Source: Pseudoalteromonas luteoviolacea S2607 (GTDB taxonomy: Bacteria; Pseudomonadota; Gammaproteobacteria; Enterobacterales; Alteromonadaceae). From it: 64,000 bases of DNA. Within the stretch, counting starts at the first letter, position 1. Every line of letters begins with the position of its first letter. Below, piece after piece: positions 43,527-52,841 of the stretch. The DNA lies in assembly GCF_001625575.1 (NCBI RefSeq), contig NZ_AUXV01000011.1:62001-126000 (forward strand). The letters are read 5' to 3'. A program made the translations under genes and the position numbers. The notes under the pieces were generated by a model. The model saw only the letters and a program-made list of their open reading frames with translations, was not told the DNA's origin and did not search any database.

Positions 43527-44075
43527 TTGCGATTTCCAGCATACAGCACGGGTAGAACACTTTTGTCTAGTAACACCTCAAACAGTTTAAATAGCTTATA
43601 CCAAGCGCACTACGAGTGGTTGGTAAAGTGGATCGCGCGCCGTACTCAAAACTGGGGAGACGCACAAGATTTAGCGCAAGATACGTTCGTCAAACTATTG
43701 GGTCGACCAGATAAGACCGAGGGGATTAAAAGTACCAAAGCATGGCTTGCCAAAATTGCTGACAACCTCGTCATTGACCAAGCGCGTCGTCAAATCTTAG
43801 AAAGAAACTATTTAGCCATGTTGGCGAACATGCCAGAAGCCATGGCGCCGTCAGCTGAACAAAAGTGGGAAACACTGGAACTGCTGGATCAAATCGATAA
43901 ACTGTTAAATGGTCTAAAACCAAAAGAAAAGCTCGCTTTTTTAATGGTTCGACTAGAGGGCTTAGCATACAAAGAAGTGGCGAAGCAGCTTGGCGTGAGT
44001 TTGTCTTCTGCCGAAAAATATGTCGCCAAGGCGATGATGACTTGTTACATGAACACCTATGGTTTGGATGAGTAA
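43527..44075 (+). CDS. ECF sigma factor (FecI/HasI type)
   Basis: About 182 residues if read from TTG at 43527; another TTG at 43563 would give 170 residues and leave more room after the Fur-like box. No ATG is available before the sigma-2 region, which is unusual. Region 2 is LYQAHYEWLVKWIARRTQ followed by AQDLAQDTFVKLLGRP. Region 4 is LKPKEKLAFLMVRLEGLAYK, then EVAKQLGVSLSSAEKYVAKA. Proteins of this group guide RNA polymerase to the promoter of an outer-membrane receptor after signal transfer through FecR. Six bases separate it from the fecR-type gene. Confidence 0.9.
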   Translation: MRFPAYSTGRTLLSSNTSNSLNSLYQAHYEWLVKWIARRTQNWGDAQDLAQDTFVKLLGRPDKTEGIKSTKAWLAKIADNLVIDQARRQILERNYLAMLANMPEAMAPSAEQKWETLELLDQIDKLLNGLKPKEKLAFLMVRLEGLAYKEVAKQLGVSLSSAEKYVAKAMMTCYMNTYGLDE

Positions 44076-44081
44076 GCCGCG

Positions 44082-45068
44082 ATGAATTCAAGTCAACGTA
44101 CCTCCGTCGCGATACCCGAAGAGGTAGTACGCCAAGCAATCGCGTGGCGTATTAAGCTGGAATCTCGCGGTCAAGATGGCGCAACTTTGCAAGCTTGCGA
44201 GCGCTGGCGTTTGGCTCAACCAGAGCATGAACTGGCTTGGCAAAGGCTCTGTAATTTAGACTCGACGTTTAACAAGGTTGCCCAAGCCGCCCCAACACTT
44301 GCCAAACAAACCATCATGGAAACCGACTCTGAGTTAGAGAGCCTGTCTCGCCGACAAGCTTTAAAAAATATGGGTGGATCCCTGTGTGGCATACTGGCTG
44401 TAAGCTGGATATCGTACGAGCAAGGTTGGCTCGACCCTATCTATGCCGATCATGTTACGGATGGCAGTAAAGCGTTGGTCAAGCTTGCTGATAGCAGTCA
44501 GCTGTGGCTCAATCAGCACTCTAGTGTGCAAGTTGAATTTACCGATACCAAGCGTGCAATCAAGGCTGCGAGGGGCGAAATACACCTGACGGCGGCGTCC
44601 GACCGTCGACCTTTAGAAGTGACTGTGAGTCAAGGTGTACTCAAAACCCAGCAAGCGACGTTCAATCTCAGAGAAGAAGATGATTATTCACTGTTGCAAG
44701 TGGATGACGGTGAAGTATGGATGCATGCTAATAGCGGCTATTCACGTCAAATCAGCGCCGGTGAGGTGGTAAAGCTTGCTGATTTGGCAGCAAACAGTAT
44801 GAATGCTGAGCGGTTTGATTACAGTGCTTGGGTCGATGGCGTGTTTTCAGTCAGAGATATTCCACTTAAGACCTTGTTATTAGAGTTATCTCGTTACCGG
44901 ACGGGGTTACTTCGCAGCGAACCTACGCTTGAAAATCATTTGATCTCCGGTGTATTTCAACTCAATGACCACGACCTTATTTTAAAAACACTCGCACGTA
45001 CCGTGGGTGCTGAACTTCAATATCGCACGCGTTTTTGGGTGCAACTTAAAGCAAAATCAATCGCTTAA
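44082..45068 (+). CDS. FecR-family anti-sigma factor / signal transducer
   Basis: A 328-residue inner-membrane regulator. The N-terminal DUF4880-type helical domain reads AIAWRIKLESRGQDGATLQA, then CERWRLAQPEHELAWQRL. One membrane helix lies near 105-120 (GGSLCGILAVSWISYEQGW). The FecR domain follows: SSQLWLNQHSSVQVEFTDTK, RAIKAARGEIHLTAASDRRP and QVDDGEVWMHANSGYSRQIS. The C-terminal STN-like part starts FSVRDIPLKTLLLELSRYR. It should hold the sigma factor until the receptor's STN domain signals substrate. Confidence 0.92.
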   Translation: MNSSQRTSVAIPEEVVRQAIAWRIKLESRGQDGATLQACERWRLAQPEHELAWQRLCNLDSTFNKVAQAAPTLAKQTIMETDSELESLSRRQALKNMGGSLCGILAVSWISYEQGWLDPIYADHVTDGSKALVKLADSSQLWLNQHSSVQVEFTDTKRAIKAARGEIHLTAASDRRPLEVTVSQGVLKTQQATFNLREEDDYSLLQVDDGEVWMHANSGYSRQISAGEVVKLADLAANSMNAERFDYSAWVDGVFSVRDIPLKTLLLELSRYRTGLLRSEPTLENHLISGVFQLNDHDLILKTLARTVGAELQYRTRFWVQLKAKSIA

Positions 45069-45195
45069 TTCCAAATCTCCGGAATTTCTAAACCCTCAAA
45101 ATACTTAAATGATAATAAATTTCATTTTTCTTTACGGGTTTTGAGGGTTGGTTCGGCTCTTTAAGTGAGAAACAAAAAACTGGAACCAAAACTCA

Positions 45196-47898
45196 ATGCA
45201 TAATCGCACTAATTTACCTTTTGTCCCAACTGTATTAGCGGTGGCTTTAAATTGTATTTGTTTACCTGCCTACGCCAGCGATGCTGTGATGGCACCAAAC
45301 GCAATCGAGTTTCAGCTGCCAGCGGGTAAGTTAGGCGATGTGCTCAATATGTACTCTCGTCAGGCGCGTGTGACGCTATCTTTTGAAGAGCACCTTGTAG
45401 AAGGGGTGACGGTACCGGCGATATCAGGTGTATTTGACAGCCAAACGATGTTGCTGACGCTATTGAGCAACACCAATTTGCAGGCGATCCCTGTGGGTGC
45501 AGGCGCGTGGATCATTCAAGCCAGTTCCAGTAAAGATGTGATGACACTCGACACCATTCAGGTGCAAACACACAGCGACAGTGCGAAAGCCAAAACCTAT
45601 CAAAGTTCATCGTCAGTGAATGTGGTAACGCGCGAAAATATCGAGCGATTTAGAGGTACCAGTGTCGGTGATATTTTTCAGGGTGTGGCAGGTGTGCTAG
45701 TGAGTGAAAATCGAAACTCCGGCGGGCTGGACATCAATATTCGCGGCATGCAGGGGCAGGGGCGAGTGCCTGTTGTGGTTGATGGCAGCCGTCAGGAGAC
45801 CACGGTTTATCGTGGTTACGCCGGCGTGTCTAGTCGCAGCTATATCGACCCAGATCTGATTGGCTCTATGCAAATAAATAAAGGGCCAACAATGTCGGCA
45901 GCGGGCACCGGCGCGACAGGCGGTCTAGTGACGGTAAAAACGTTGCGTGCGGATGACATTGTCAAAGAGGGAGAGCTCAGTGGTTTTAGAGCGCGCGTAA
46001 GTGGCATTGGCAATAGCAGTGCACAGCCACAGCCTGGTACTTATGCCGGCTACTATTTACCGCATAAAGTGTATATTTCAGACTGCCGATTTGAGAACAG
46101 TGTTAACTGTCCAGAAAACCGCAAAATGCCAGAGCGCTTCGCGCCTGTTGAAGGCATGGACAGACCCAGTCTGTTTGATTTTTCGAGCTATGCGGGCAGC
46201 TTTGCTGGCGCACAGCGCTTCGATTGGGGCGATTTGGTGATCGCCTATGCGAAGCGTAAACAGGGCAACTATTATGCGGGCACAAATGGCCCAGCGCCGA
46301 CGCTGACATACAGCGAACCTAAACAGGCTGCTTGGTATAAGGAGACAACGGTCGAAAGAGATGGGGTGTCGCGATTTCGCGCAGGTGAGCGCATTCCCAA
46401 TACCAATTTTGAGAGCACATCATGGTTGGTGAGTTCAACCGTATTGATGCCCGCAGATCAGAGTTTAGAGCTGAGCTATATTCGCTACAACAGCGAGTAT
46501 GGTGAGATGATGCCATCACAAGTGAAATCGTTTGGCCAATCGAGACAGTGGCTAAACAGTGAGGTGCTCAATCAAACCTTTACCTTGGCTTATGGGTGGC
46601 AACCTGTAGATCTCGACAATATAGATTTGGAAGCCAACCTGTGGCATACCGACTCAGTGACAGATCTGAATACGCCGGGCGTCGGCTCAGTTGACCTAGA
46701 AAGCAATACGGCGAGAACCGATGATTATCAGCGCTTGGGTGCTGATGTCTCTAACACTATGCTGTTTTATCCAATGGGTGAATTGAAATGGCAATACGGT
46801 ATTGCCGCCCAGTGGGAAGAGGTGGATACCAATACGCCGGCTTCAGAGGGGTTTTACGCAGGCTCAAGAAGCGGCAATAAAGATGAGTTCAGTGCGTTTT
46901 CCAACCTGACTTGGCAACCATGGCAGGATTGGACCTTTGAAGCGGGGTTGCGTTACATCCGTTTTTCTTCAAAAGATAACAACCCTTTACCACTGGCAAA
47001 AGACAATGCGGCATGTATCTCAGATGGTGCTGACGGCTGCTTACCGGTTTACTACCGTAATAAGCACTCCGGTGGTGCGCCCATGGTGTCTGCGACGTGG
47101 GCCTTTGCCAAACATACTCAAGTGTACCTGCGTTATGCCGAGGCGCTCAGAATGCCCAGCTTGTTTGAAAATACCTCTGGGTTTTCTGTCAGTCCAGCGC
47201 TTGATATTCCGCTTAAGGCTGAGCGCGCTTTAAATAGAGAAATCGGGATTAATTACTTTAATGAAAACACACTCGATGCGGGCCATGTTTTTGGCGCAAA
47301 ATTGGCGCTATTTAGCAACCATGTGGATGACTACTTAACGCGAACACAGCGCAATGCCTTTGAAGACAAGCGCAGTGCGTTAGATGAATTTCGCCTGAGG
47401 AATATCGACAGCGTTGACTTAAATGGCGTGGAAATCAATCTGAGCTATGAAACGCCAGATTGGCTATTTGAATTCAGTGGTACCCATTACGGCAAAATAG
47501 AGGTGTGTAACAAGGGGAGCTTTGTACGATACCACTGCACCGACTGGGGCATACCAAACAGTTACTTCAACAACATGGTGCCCCCTAAGTGGCACGCGAG
47601 CGTGCACTTTGGCTACAAGCTGCTAGAGCAAAAACTTGAGCTTGGTCTGCGCGGTACGTTAATGGGTAAACGAAACCCTATTCCAAAATACAACGATGAC
47701 TTTGGCTTTCTTGAGCCTGTGGAATGGCACAGTTACCGCCTAATTGATTTTTACACTCGATACAAATTTAACGACATGGTGTCAGTGGACTTAACCATAG
47801 ACAACATCACAGATCGTTACTACTTAGATGCCCTGAGTTTAGGTTTAGTGCCTGCTCCTGGCAGAACCGCAAAACTCAGCTTAACGCTTGCGTTTTAG
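45196..47898 (+). CDS. STN-containing TonB-dependent receptor (probable heme/hemophore receptor)
   Basis: A 900-residue outer-membrane receptor. A signal peptide ends near PAYAS. The STN signalling domain (about 33-110) reads AIEFQLPAGKLGDVLNMYSR, then ARVTLSFEEHLVEGVTV. A TonB box-like DTIQV is followed by the plug: SVNVVTRENIERFRGTSVGD, IFQGVAGVLVSENRNSGGLD, INIRGMQGQGRVPVVVDGSR. The barrel ends with the aromatic-rich GRTAKLSLTLAF. STN plus adjacent sigma/anti-sigma genes show that it signals to its own promoter. Heme as the ligand is inferred from the neighbouring heme oxygenase and the HasR-like arrangement; a siderophore cannot be excluded. Confidence 0.9.
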   Translation: MHNRTNLPFVPTVLAVALNCICLPAYASDAVMAPNAIEFQLPAGKLGDVLNMYSRQARVTLSFEEHLVEGVTVPAISGVFDSQTMLLTLLSNTNLQAIPVGAGAWIIQASSSKDVMTLDTIQVQTHSDSAKAKTYQSSSSVNVVTRENIERFRGTSVGDIFQGVAGVLVSENRNSGGLDINIRGMQGQGRVPVVVDGSRQETTVYRGYAGVSSRSYIDPDLIGSMQINKGPTMSAAGTGATGGLVTVKTLRADDIVKEGELSGFRARVSGIGNSSAQPQPGTYAGYYLPHKVYISDCRFENSVNCPENRKMPERFAPVEGMDRPSLFDFSSYAGSFAGAQRFDWGDLVIAYAKRKQGNYYAGTNGPAPTLTYSEPKQAAWYKETTVERDGVSRFRAGERIPNTNFESTSWLVSSTVLMPADQSLELSYIRYNSEYGEMMPSQVKSFGQSRQWLNSEVLNQTFTLAYGWQPVDLDNIDLEANLWHTDSVTDLNTPGVGSVDLESNTARTDDYQRLGADVSNTMLFYPMGELKWQYGIAAQWEEVDTNTPASEGFYAGSRSGNKDEFSAFSNLTWQPWQDWTFEAGLRYIRFSSKDNNPLPLAKDNAACISDGADGCLPVYYRNKHSGGAPMVSATWAFAKHTQVYLRYAEALRMPSLFENTSGFSVSPALDIPLKAERALNREIGINYFNENTLDAGHVFGAKLALFSNHVDDYLTRTQRNAFEDKRSALDEFRLRNIDSVDLNGVEINLSYETPDWLFEFSGTHYGKIEVCNKGSFVRYHCTDWGIPNSYFNNMVPPKWHASVHFGYKLLEQKLELGLRGTLMGKRNPIPKYNDDFGFLEPVEWHSYRLIDFYTRYKFNDMVSVDLTIDNITDRYYLDALSLGLVPAPGRTAKLSLTLAF

Positions 47899-47929
47899 AC
47901 CAATCCAACCCTGAACAACGGAGAATCGC

Positions 47930-50410
47930 ATGAATCGTGCTCTCAGTATTTTGGCTGCATTAGGGGTGTCAGTCACACTAACTGCCTGTGGTGGCAGTTC
48001 TGATAACAATACAACAACCCCAACGACTACGCCTACAGCACCAACGACGCCTTCAACAGGCACGGGCACAACGACCGAAAAGCCAGTGGCAGCAATTAAC
48101 GTTACCTCGAGCGAAGGCAGTTCATTCTCTGTTGAGCAAGGGGATGTCACCGTCACACTCAGTGGCGCAGAAAGTAAAGGCAGCGCCGACAGTACATTAA
48201 CGTACGACTGGGAAATCACGACTTTACCGCCATTTAGTAAAGCGGTTTTAAATAGCGAAGACGGTGTGGATACGCAATTTACCGCGGACCTGCCTGGCGA
48301 CTATGTAGTTCGCCTGACAGTTAAAGACGGTGAAAAAGAGAGTGAAGCCTCAACCATGCAGTTTACTGCAACGAGTACTAAACCTGTTGCAGTGACAAAA
48401 ACCAGCTATGAAGAACCACTTGGCACCACCACAGTCGATTTAGATGCCAGTAACAGTATCTTGCCGACCGGTGCTGAAGGCGAATTAACCTACAGCTGGA
48501 CCCTAGTAGAAAAGCCACAAGACAGTGCCGCAAAGCTCAATGATAGCGATCAAGAACTCGCGAAGCTAGACGTTGATGTGGTTGGTGAATACAAGATGCA
48601 GCTAGTTGTGAGCTTAGGTGACAATGCCGCTGACCCAGTAGATGTGATTGTAAAAATATATACCGCAAATGTTGCTCCTGTGGCTAAAGTTGAAGACTTA
48701 ACGATCACGCTAGGTCAGCAAGCTGTGTTAGATGCTGGCGAAAGCTTCGACCCTGAAGGTGAAGCACTGCAATACCGTTGGCAGTGGGCGTACAGCCCAG
48801 TTGAACCTGATAATGTGCCATTGCCAACGCTGGAAGGTAACAAAACAAGTACACTGAAATTCACGCCTGTGGCGGCGGGCGAGTACGCCTTGACCATGTT
48901 TGTTTTTGATGGCGACAAAAAAAGCGACACGGCTGAAATTAAAGTAACCGTTGAGAAAGATCCTGAAGCGACGAGCAATGCAGCACCCATTGGTAAATTG
49001 CACGCAACGGGTTACTACCCATCGTACAGTATTGGCGAGCAAGAAGTAGGTTTAAGAGCTGAGTTTAACTTTATCGGTTATGACCCAGAAGCCGATGACA
49101 TTTCAATTGTGGATGCAGAGCTTATCCAAAAACCAGAAGGCAGTACGGTTGAGCTGGTTGATATTGGCTCATGGAAACCGCTTGGAAAAAAGATCCAAAA
49201 GTTGGATGTAGAAGGGACTTATGTTGTCCGCATGACGGTGACTGACGGCGTCAATCAAGTCACCAAAGAAGCGTCAATGGAAGCTAAAATTGGTAACGTA
49301 AATGGTCAGCCTTCAACCCGTGGAGTCGATGCCCAATCGAAATCGGTGATTGTCGGTAACGACCTAGTATTTGATGCGTCGAGTAAAGATCCAAACAATG
49401 ACCCAATGACATTCCATTGGGAGTTAGTAGATAAGCCAGATGGCAGTAATGCGGTGATTGAGGCGGTAATTGAGCCAGAAAGCCAAGAATACCGCCGCGC
49501 TAGAGTCAAAACGGATGTGCCGGGGTCTTATACCGCGCGTTTGATTGTTGAAGACGATCGTGGCCTGATGGCGAAGTCATATTCACAAGACACTGGGTTT
49601 GCGAAAGTGTCGAACACCGTGCCTGAGATCCGCTCTGTAGTGTGGGCAAGAAGTTGGGGCAGATTGAGCCAAGGCGAAAACTATTATCAAATCTTGCCTT
49701 GTATGTCGTTGCTACATCGCCCAGTGATTGTGGATGCTGATGGCGACGAAGTACATTGGCACCAAGAGCTAGTGAGCACACCGGCAAGTGGTGGTACGTT
49801 TACCAGCTACCCAGACAAAGCGGATTGCCCAGATAGCCGAGGCCAAGTATTTAGCAAGCCGGGCACTTACGTATTCCGTTACTACGCGACTGACTTAATC
49901 AATGACGCCGAGAACTACGACTTTGTAGTTAATGTCGACTCTATGGAAGATGCCAAAGGGGTGAGATTGCGTAGCCTAAACGCAGATGGTGAGAGCCTAT
50001 GGCACCCATTACCGTACGAGAACAAACCGCCTTTCGCCAGCGACTTTTACTCTAGCTCTAAACCGTATTTAGAAGAAGGCGCTACACAGTGGTCCATGAC
50101 GGCAGTAGACGGTGATTACACCATCGAGAATGTCAAAGTAAGCCACATTAATGGTGGGTTAGACGATTTAACACCCCGCTTTGAAGGGTTGAGTGAAGGC
50201 TTAGTGATTGCCAAAGGTGATGCATTGAACTTCCAGACCACCTACCCGAAAGTACCGTGTATCCGTACGGATGACAAAGCGGAAGGTTTCCATTTCTCGT
50301 TTAACATTAAAGAGATCCCAGAAGTGACCTTCGTACTAGAAAACTGGCGTGCAGCCAATGACGGCATTTTGAGTGAATGGCGTGAATGTGAGGCAGGCGA
50401 GCTAAAATAA
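47930..50410 (+). CDS. PKD-repeat surface lipoprotein beside the heme receptor
   Basis: An 826-residue lipoprotein (lipobox VTLTAC, Cys20) with a Thr/Pro-rich flexible linker at about 27-48. A chain of PKD/Ig-like beta repeats follows. Their typical endings are GDYVVRLTVKDGEKESEAST, GEYALTMFVFDGDKKSDTAE, GTYVVRMTVTDGVNQVTKEA and GSYTARLIVEDDRGLMAKSY, giving about five repeats to residue 560. The last 250 residues are different and hold cysteines (PCMSLL, ADCPD, VPCIRTDD, WRECEAGE), so they may be the functional head. It lies 31 bases after the receptor gene and should be coexpressed. Capture of the ligand or its protein carrier at the surface is a reasonable idea, not shown. Confidence 0.8.
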   Translation: MNRALSILAALGVSVTLTACGGSSDNNTTTPTTTPTAPTTPSTGTGTTTEKPVAAINVTSSEGSSFSVEQGDVTVTLSGAESKGSADSTLTYDWEITTLPPFSKAVLNSEDGVDTQFTADLPGDYVVRLTVKDGEKESEASTMQFTATSTKPVAVTKTSYEEPLGTTTVDLDASNSILPTGAEGELTYSWTLVEKPQDSAAKLNDSDQELAKLDVDVVGEYKMQLVVSLGDNAADPVDVIVKIYTANVAPVAKVEDLTITLGQQAVLDAGESFDPEGEALQYRWQWAYSPVEPDNVPLPTLEGNKTSTLKFTPVAAGEYALTMFVFDGDKKSDTAEIKVTVEKDPEATSNAAPIGKLHATGYYPSYSIGEQEVGLRAEFNFIGYDPEADDISIVDAELIQKPEGSTVELVDIGSWKPLGKKIQKLDVEGTYVVRMTVTDGVNQVTKEASMEAKIGNVNGQPSTRGVDAQSKSVIVGNDLVFDASSKDPNNDPMTFHWELVDKPDGSNAVIEAVIEPESQEYRRARVKTDVPGSYTARLIVEDDRGLMAKSYSQDTGFAKVSNTVPEIRSVVWARSWGRLSQGENYYQILPCMSLLHRPVIVDADGDEVHWHQELVSTPASGGTFTSYPDKADCPDSRGQVFSKPGTYVFRYYATDLINDAENYDFVVNVDSMEDAKGVRLRSLNADGESLWHPLPYENKPPFASDFYSSSKPYLEEGATQWSMTAVDGDYTIENVKVSHINGGLDDLTPRFEGLSEGLVIAKGDALNFQTTYPKVPCIRTDDKAEGFHFSFNIKEIPEVTFVLENWRAANDGILSEWRECEAGELK

Positions 50411-50445
50411 GTTCAATGCCTGACAATTAAAAATTTGTATTTGCA

Positions 50446-50481
50446 AAGCCCTACAAGCTCGTTAGCTTGCAGGGCTTTTTT
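50446..50481. terminator. Terminator after the PKD lipoprotein gene
   Basis: A 14-bp stem with one mismatch (AAGCCCTACAAGCT with AGCTTGCAGGGCTT) and a CGTT loop, followed by a T run. It ends right at the stop of the convergent thioredoxin-like gene and may serve both. Confidence 0.9.
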
Positions 50482-51007
50482 AATGTTTTGCAGTACTGCT
50501 GTCACTTAATACCGCTTGTATAGCCGCTAGCATAGGTTGTGCTATTTGCTCGCTATAACCTGCTTGTGCATAGGTGATTTTGCCTTGTTTATCGATCACC
50601 ATGGTATAGGGGAGGCCGGGCTTGTTGAGTGTGTTGTATAAGGCATGTTTTTTATCAAACACAAACTCCAGCTGCAGGCCTTTTTTCTCAAATTGTTTCA
50701 CAAGTTTTTTGTATGTGCGTCTTGTTTGTCTGAGCGTGCCCTCTTCTCGGGTATTGACGACGATAATACGGATTTTATCTGTGCCCAGCTTACGTTGTAG
50801 TCCCTCTAGTAACGGCAATATTTTTTTGCAATACGGGCACCAAGAAGCCCAAAAAGTAACGACCGTTGGGGTATCAAGGCTACGAAAAACCGGTGTCCCT
50901 TGTTTGTTTAGGCCAATGATTTGTTCGTTGCTAAAGAGTGTTATTGCGGCTTGTGTGGAGGCTGTAAAGCACAGTACCCACAATAGCAAAAGGAATTTAT
51001 TTAACAT
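50480..51007 (-). CDS. Secreted thioredoxin-like (TlpA-type) protein
   Basis: A 175-residue periplasmic thiol-disulfide protein. A signal peptide (FLLLLWVLCFTASTQA, cleavage near Ala20) precedes the thioredoxin fold with the redox motif WASWCPYC (Cys57, Cys60). Next are ILPLLEGLQRKLGTDKIRII, then YNTLNKPGLPYTMVIDKQGK, with the cis-Pro region in GLPYTM. Reducing or thiol-repair roles are typical of the family; the partner is unknown. It stands alone on the minus strand. Confidence 0.9.
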   Translation of the reverse strand: MLNKFLLLLWVLCFTASTQAAITLFSNEQIIGLNKQGTPVFRSLDTPTVVTFWASWCPYCKKILPLLEGLQRKLGTDKIRIIVVNTREEGTLRQTRRTYKKLVKQFEKKGLQLEFVFDKKHALYNTLNKPGLPYTMVIDKQGKITYAQAGYSEQIAQPMLAAIQAVLSDSSTAKH

Positions 51008-51352
51008 GTACTTTTATCCTGTTTATGCGCCGTGACAAAGAAGGCTTCGCCCTATTAATGAATAAACGTAATTTATTTGAAGAGATAACAGCCGTGACAG
51101 CTTCTAGCTCTAAAGGTTAAGCACATGCGCCTAAATTAAGTTGTATATACAAGAGTGCTGAAAGGGGTTTTGACCTTCAGCCATGGAGGTTGCTCGTCAT
51201 TTTTGAACTTTGTATCTCCCCGAATCCTTAAACATATCACGCTAATTTTAATACTTTGCGATCAAAACCACGCTCAGCGCTAAGCATTTTGTGCGCAACC
51301 GTGTATATCCTTATTGGGAACTAAAAAGTAAACAACATGTAAAGGAAACAAA
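51008..51352. other. Divergent intergenic region before the cellulase gene
   Basis: About 345 bases that should contain promoters for the thioredoxin-like gene and the cellulase gene. A 31-codon plus-strand open frame at 51025-51120 contains MNKRNLFEEI, which recalls the first residues of some HTH antitoxins, but it stops soon after; it may be a relic. Confidence 0.45.
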
Positions 51353-52537
51353 ATGAAATCGATTTATCTAAGCGCCATCTCTTTGGCTGTTGGGTTAGGG
51401 TGTAGTCAGGCATACGCGCAAAGTTGTGATGGAGTAAATGCCTACCCAAATTGGCCACAACTGGATTGGCAGGGTAAACCAAGTCATGCCGATACGGGTG
51501 ACAAAATGCAGCATGATAATAAGCTCTATCAGGCGAATTGGTGGACCAAATCTGAGCCCGGTAGCAATGCGGCATGGCAATACCTAGGGCGGTGCAGTGA
51601 TGGCACGCAAGTATCCCCGATTGAAAAATATGGCCGTTTACAGGTGTGTGGTACAGGGCTGTGTAGTGAACACAACGCGCGCATTCAGCTGCGAGGCATG
51701 AGCAGCCATGGATTGCAGTGGTATGGGCTTGGTAAGTGTATGACGGATGTGAGCTTGGATGTTTTAGCGTATGACTGGCAGGCTGATATTGTGCGCTTGA
51801 GCTTGTATGTACAAGAAGGTGGTTACGAAAATGATCCAGCAGGGTTTACTGCGCAAATGAATACCTTAATTGATAAAGCCAGTCAGCGTGGGCTCTATGT
51901 TCTGGTGGATTGGCACCAACTCAATCCGGGCGATCCGAATTTTAATTTGGACTTAGCAAAACAGTTTTTCACCGACATTGTCACCAGCAATAAACATCGC
52001 AAAAATGTGATTTATGATATTGCCAACGAGCCAAATAAAGTCGAGTGGTCTCAGATCCGCCACTATGCAGAGCAGGTGATTCCGGTCATCAGAAATATTC
52101 AACCCGATGCATTGATTTTATTGGGGACACACGGTTGGTCTACATTTGGTGCGTCTTCGGGGGGCAGTGTTCAAGATGTACTCAATGACCCTGTGAAATT
52201 CGATAATATTATGTATACCTTCCATTTTTACGCGGCATCACACAAAGACTACTATCGTACCGTGCTCGACCAAGCGTCAGATGTTTTACCTGTGTTTGTC
52301 AGTGAGTGGGGCACGCAAAATTATGATGGCGATGGCCCCAATGACTTTGTCAGTGCGCAGCAATATATTGACTTGATGGCACGAAAGAAAATCAGTTGGA
52401 CAAACTGGAATTACTCGGATGATTTTCGCAGTGGTGCCGTATTCAAGCGGGGTGCTTGTACAAATCAAAACTTTACTGACAGCCAGCTTAAAGAAGCGGG
52501 GGCTTGGGTAAAAGCACGGATCGGCGAAGGTCGATAA
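51353..52537 (+). CDS. GH5 endoglucanase with N-terminal CBM5/12-type module
   Basis: A 394-residue secreted enzyme. The signal peptide ends near AYAQ. Residues about 25-85 form a chitin/cellulose-binding module of the CBM5/12 type: YPNWPQLDWQGKPSHADTGD, MQHDNKLYQANWWTKSEPGS and AAWQYLGRC. The GH5 domain follows: RIQLRGMSSHGLQWYG, IVRLSLYVQEGGY, VLVDWHQLNPGDP, acid/base Glu226 in YDIANEPN and nucleophile Glu318 in FVSEWGT. It hydrolyses beta-1,4-glucans. In the known cold-adapted Pseudoalteromonas cellulase CelG the module is C-terminal, so the order here is reversed. AAGGAAAC precedes the ATG. Confidence 0.92.
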   Translation: MKSIYLSAISLAVGLGCSQAYAQSCDGVNAYPNWPQLDWQGKPSHADTGDKMQHDNKLYQANWWTKSEPGSNAAWQYLGRCSDGTQVSPIEKYGRLQVCGTGLCSEHNARIQLRGMSSHGLQWYGLGKCMTDVSLDVLAYDWQADIVRLSLYVQEGGYENDPAGFTAQMNTLIDKASQRGLYVLVDWHQLNPGDPNFNLDLAKQFFTDIVTSNKHRKNVIYDIANEPNKVEWSQIRHYAEQVIPVIRNIQPDALILLGTHGWSTFGASSGGSVQDVLNDPVKFDNIMYTFHFYAASHKDYYRTVLDQASDVLPVFVSEWGTQNYDGDGPNDFVSAQQYIDLMARKKISWTNWNYSDDFRSGAVFKRGACTNQNFTDSQLKEAGAWVKARIGEGR

Positions 52538-52841
52538 ATAAAGTGGTTATAATTGGGCATATTTGCAAGGTGATGAAGACATCATAAATATGCCTTGTAT
52601 CGTATCACTGTTATGAAAGTCATTTTACACGAGCACTGCACAAAATATCGTCTACATTTTTAGAGTAAAAAACCAAATTAAGGCGATATTTTCCCTTAAT
52701 TAGGTATAGGAAAAAAGTTTTAGTTATTTATTTTAGTGTTTTCATTTATTTAACTAGAAAATAATGATTTTTTCTGTAAGAGTGTGAGCTGTAAATTATT
52801 TACAGTCGTATAAGTTGTGTTGAATAAAATATAGTGGTGCA
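52538..52841. other. Intergenic region with a compound hairpin after the cellulase gene
   Basis: A two-part inverted repeat lies at 52556-52594: outer arms GGCATATTT/AAATATGCC and inner arms TGATG/CATCA around an AAGA loop. It begins 19 bases after the cellulase stop, as a transcription or mRNA end would, though no T run follows. The remaining 250 bases are very AT-rich and must carry the chemoreceptor promoter. Confidence 0.5.

Noticed and set aside
47930-50410. PKD lipoprotein as a second TonB receptor or protease
   Set aside because: No plug or barrel pattern and no protease motif; repeats are Ig/PKD-like and the N-terminus is a lipobox.
51025-51120. 31-codon frame containing MNKRNLFEEI, like the start of some HTH antitoxins
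   Set aside because: Ends after a few residues, no HTH follows in any frame; at most a relic.
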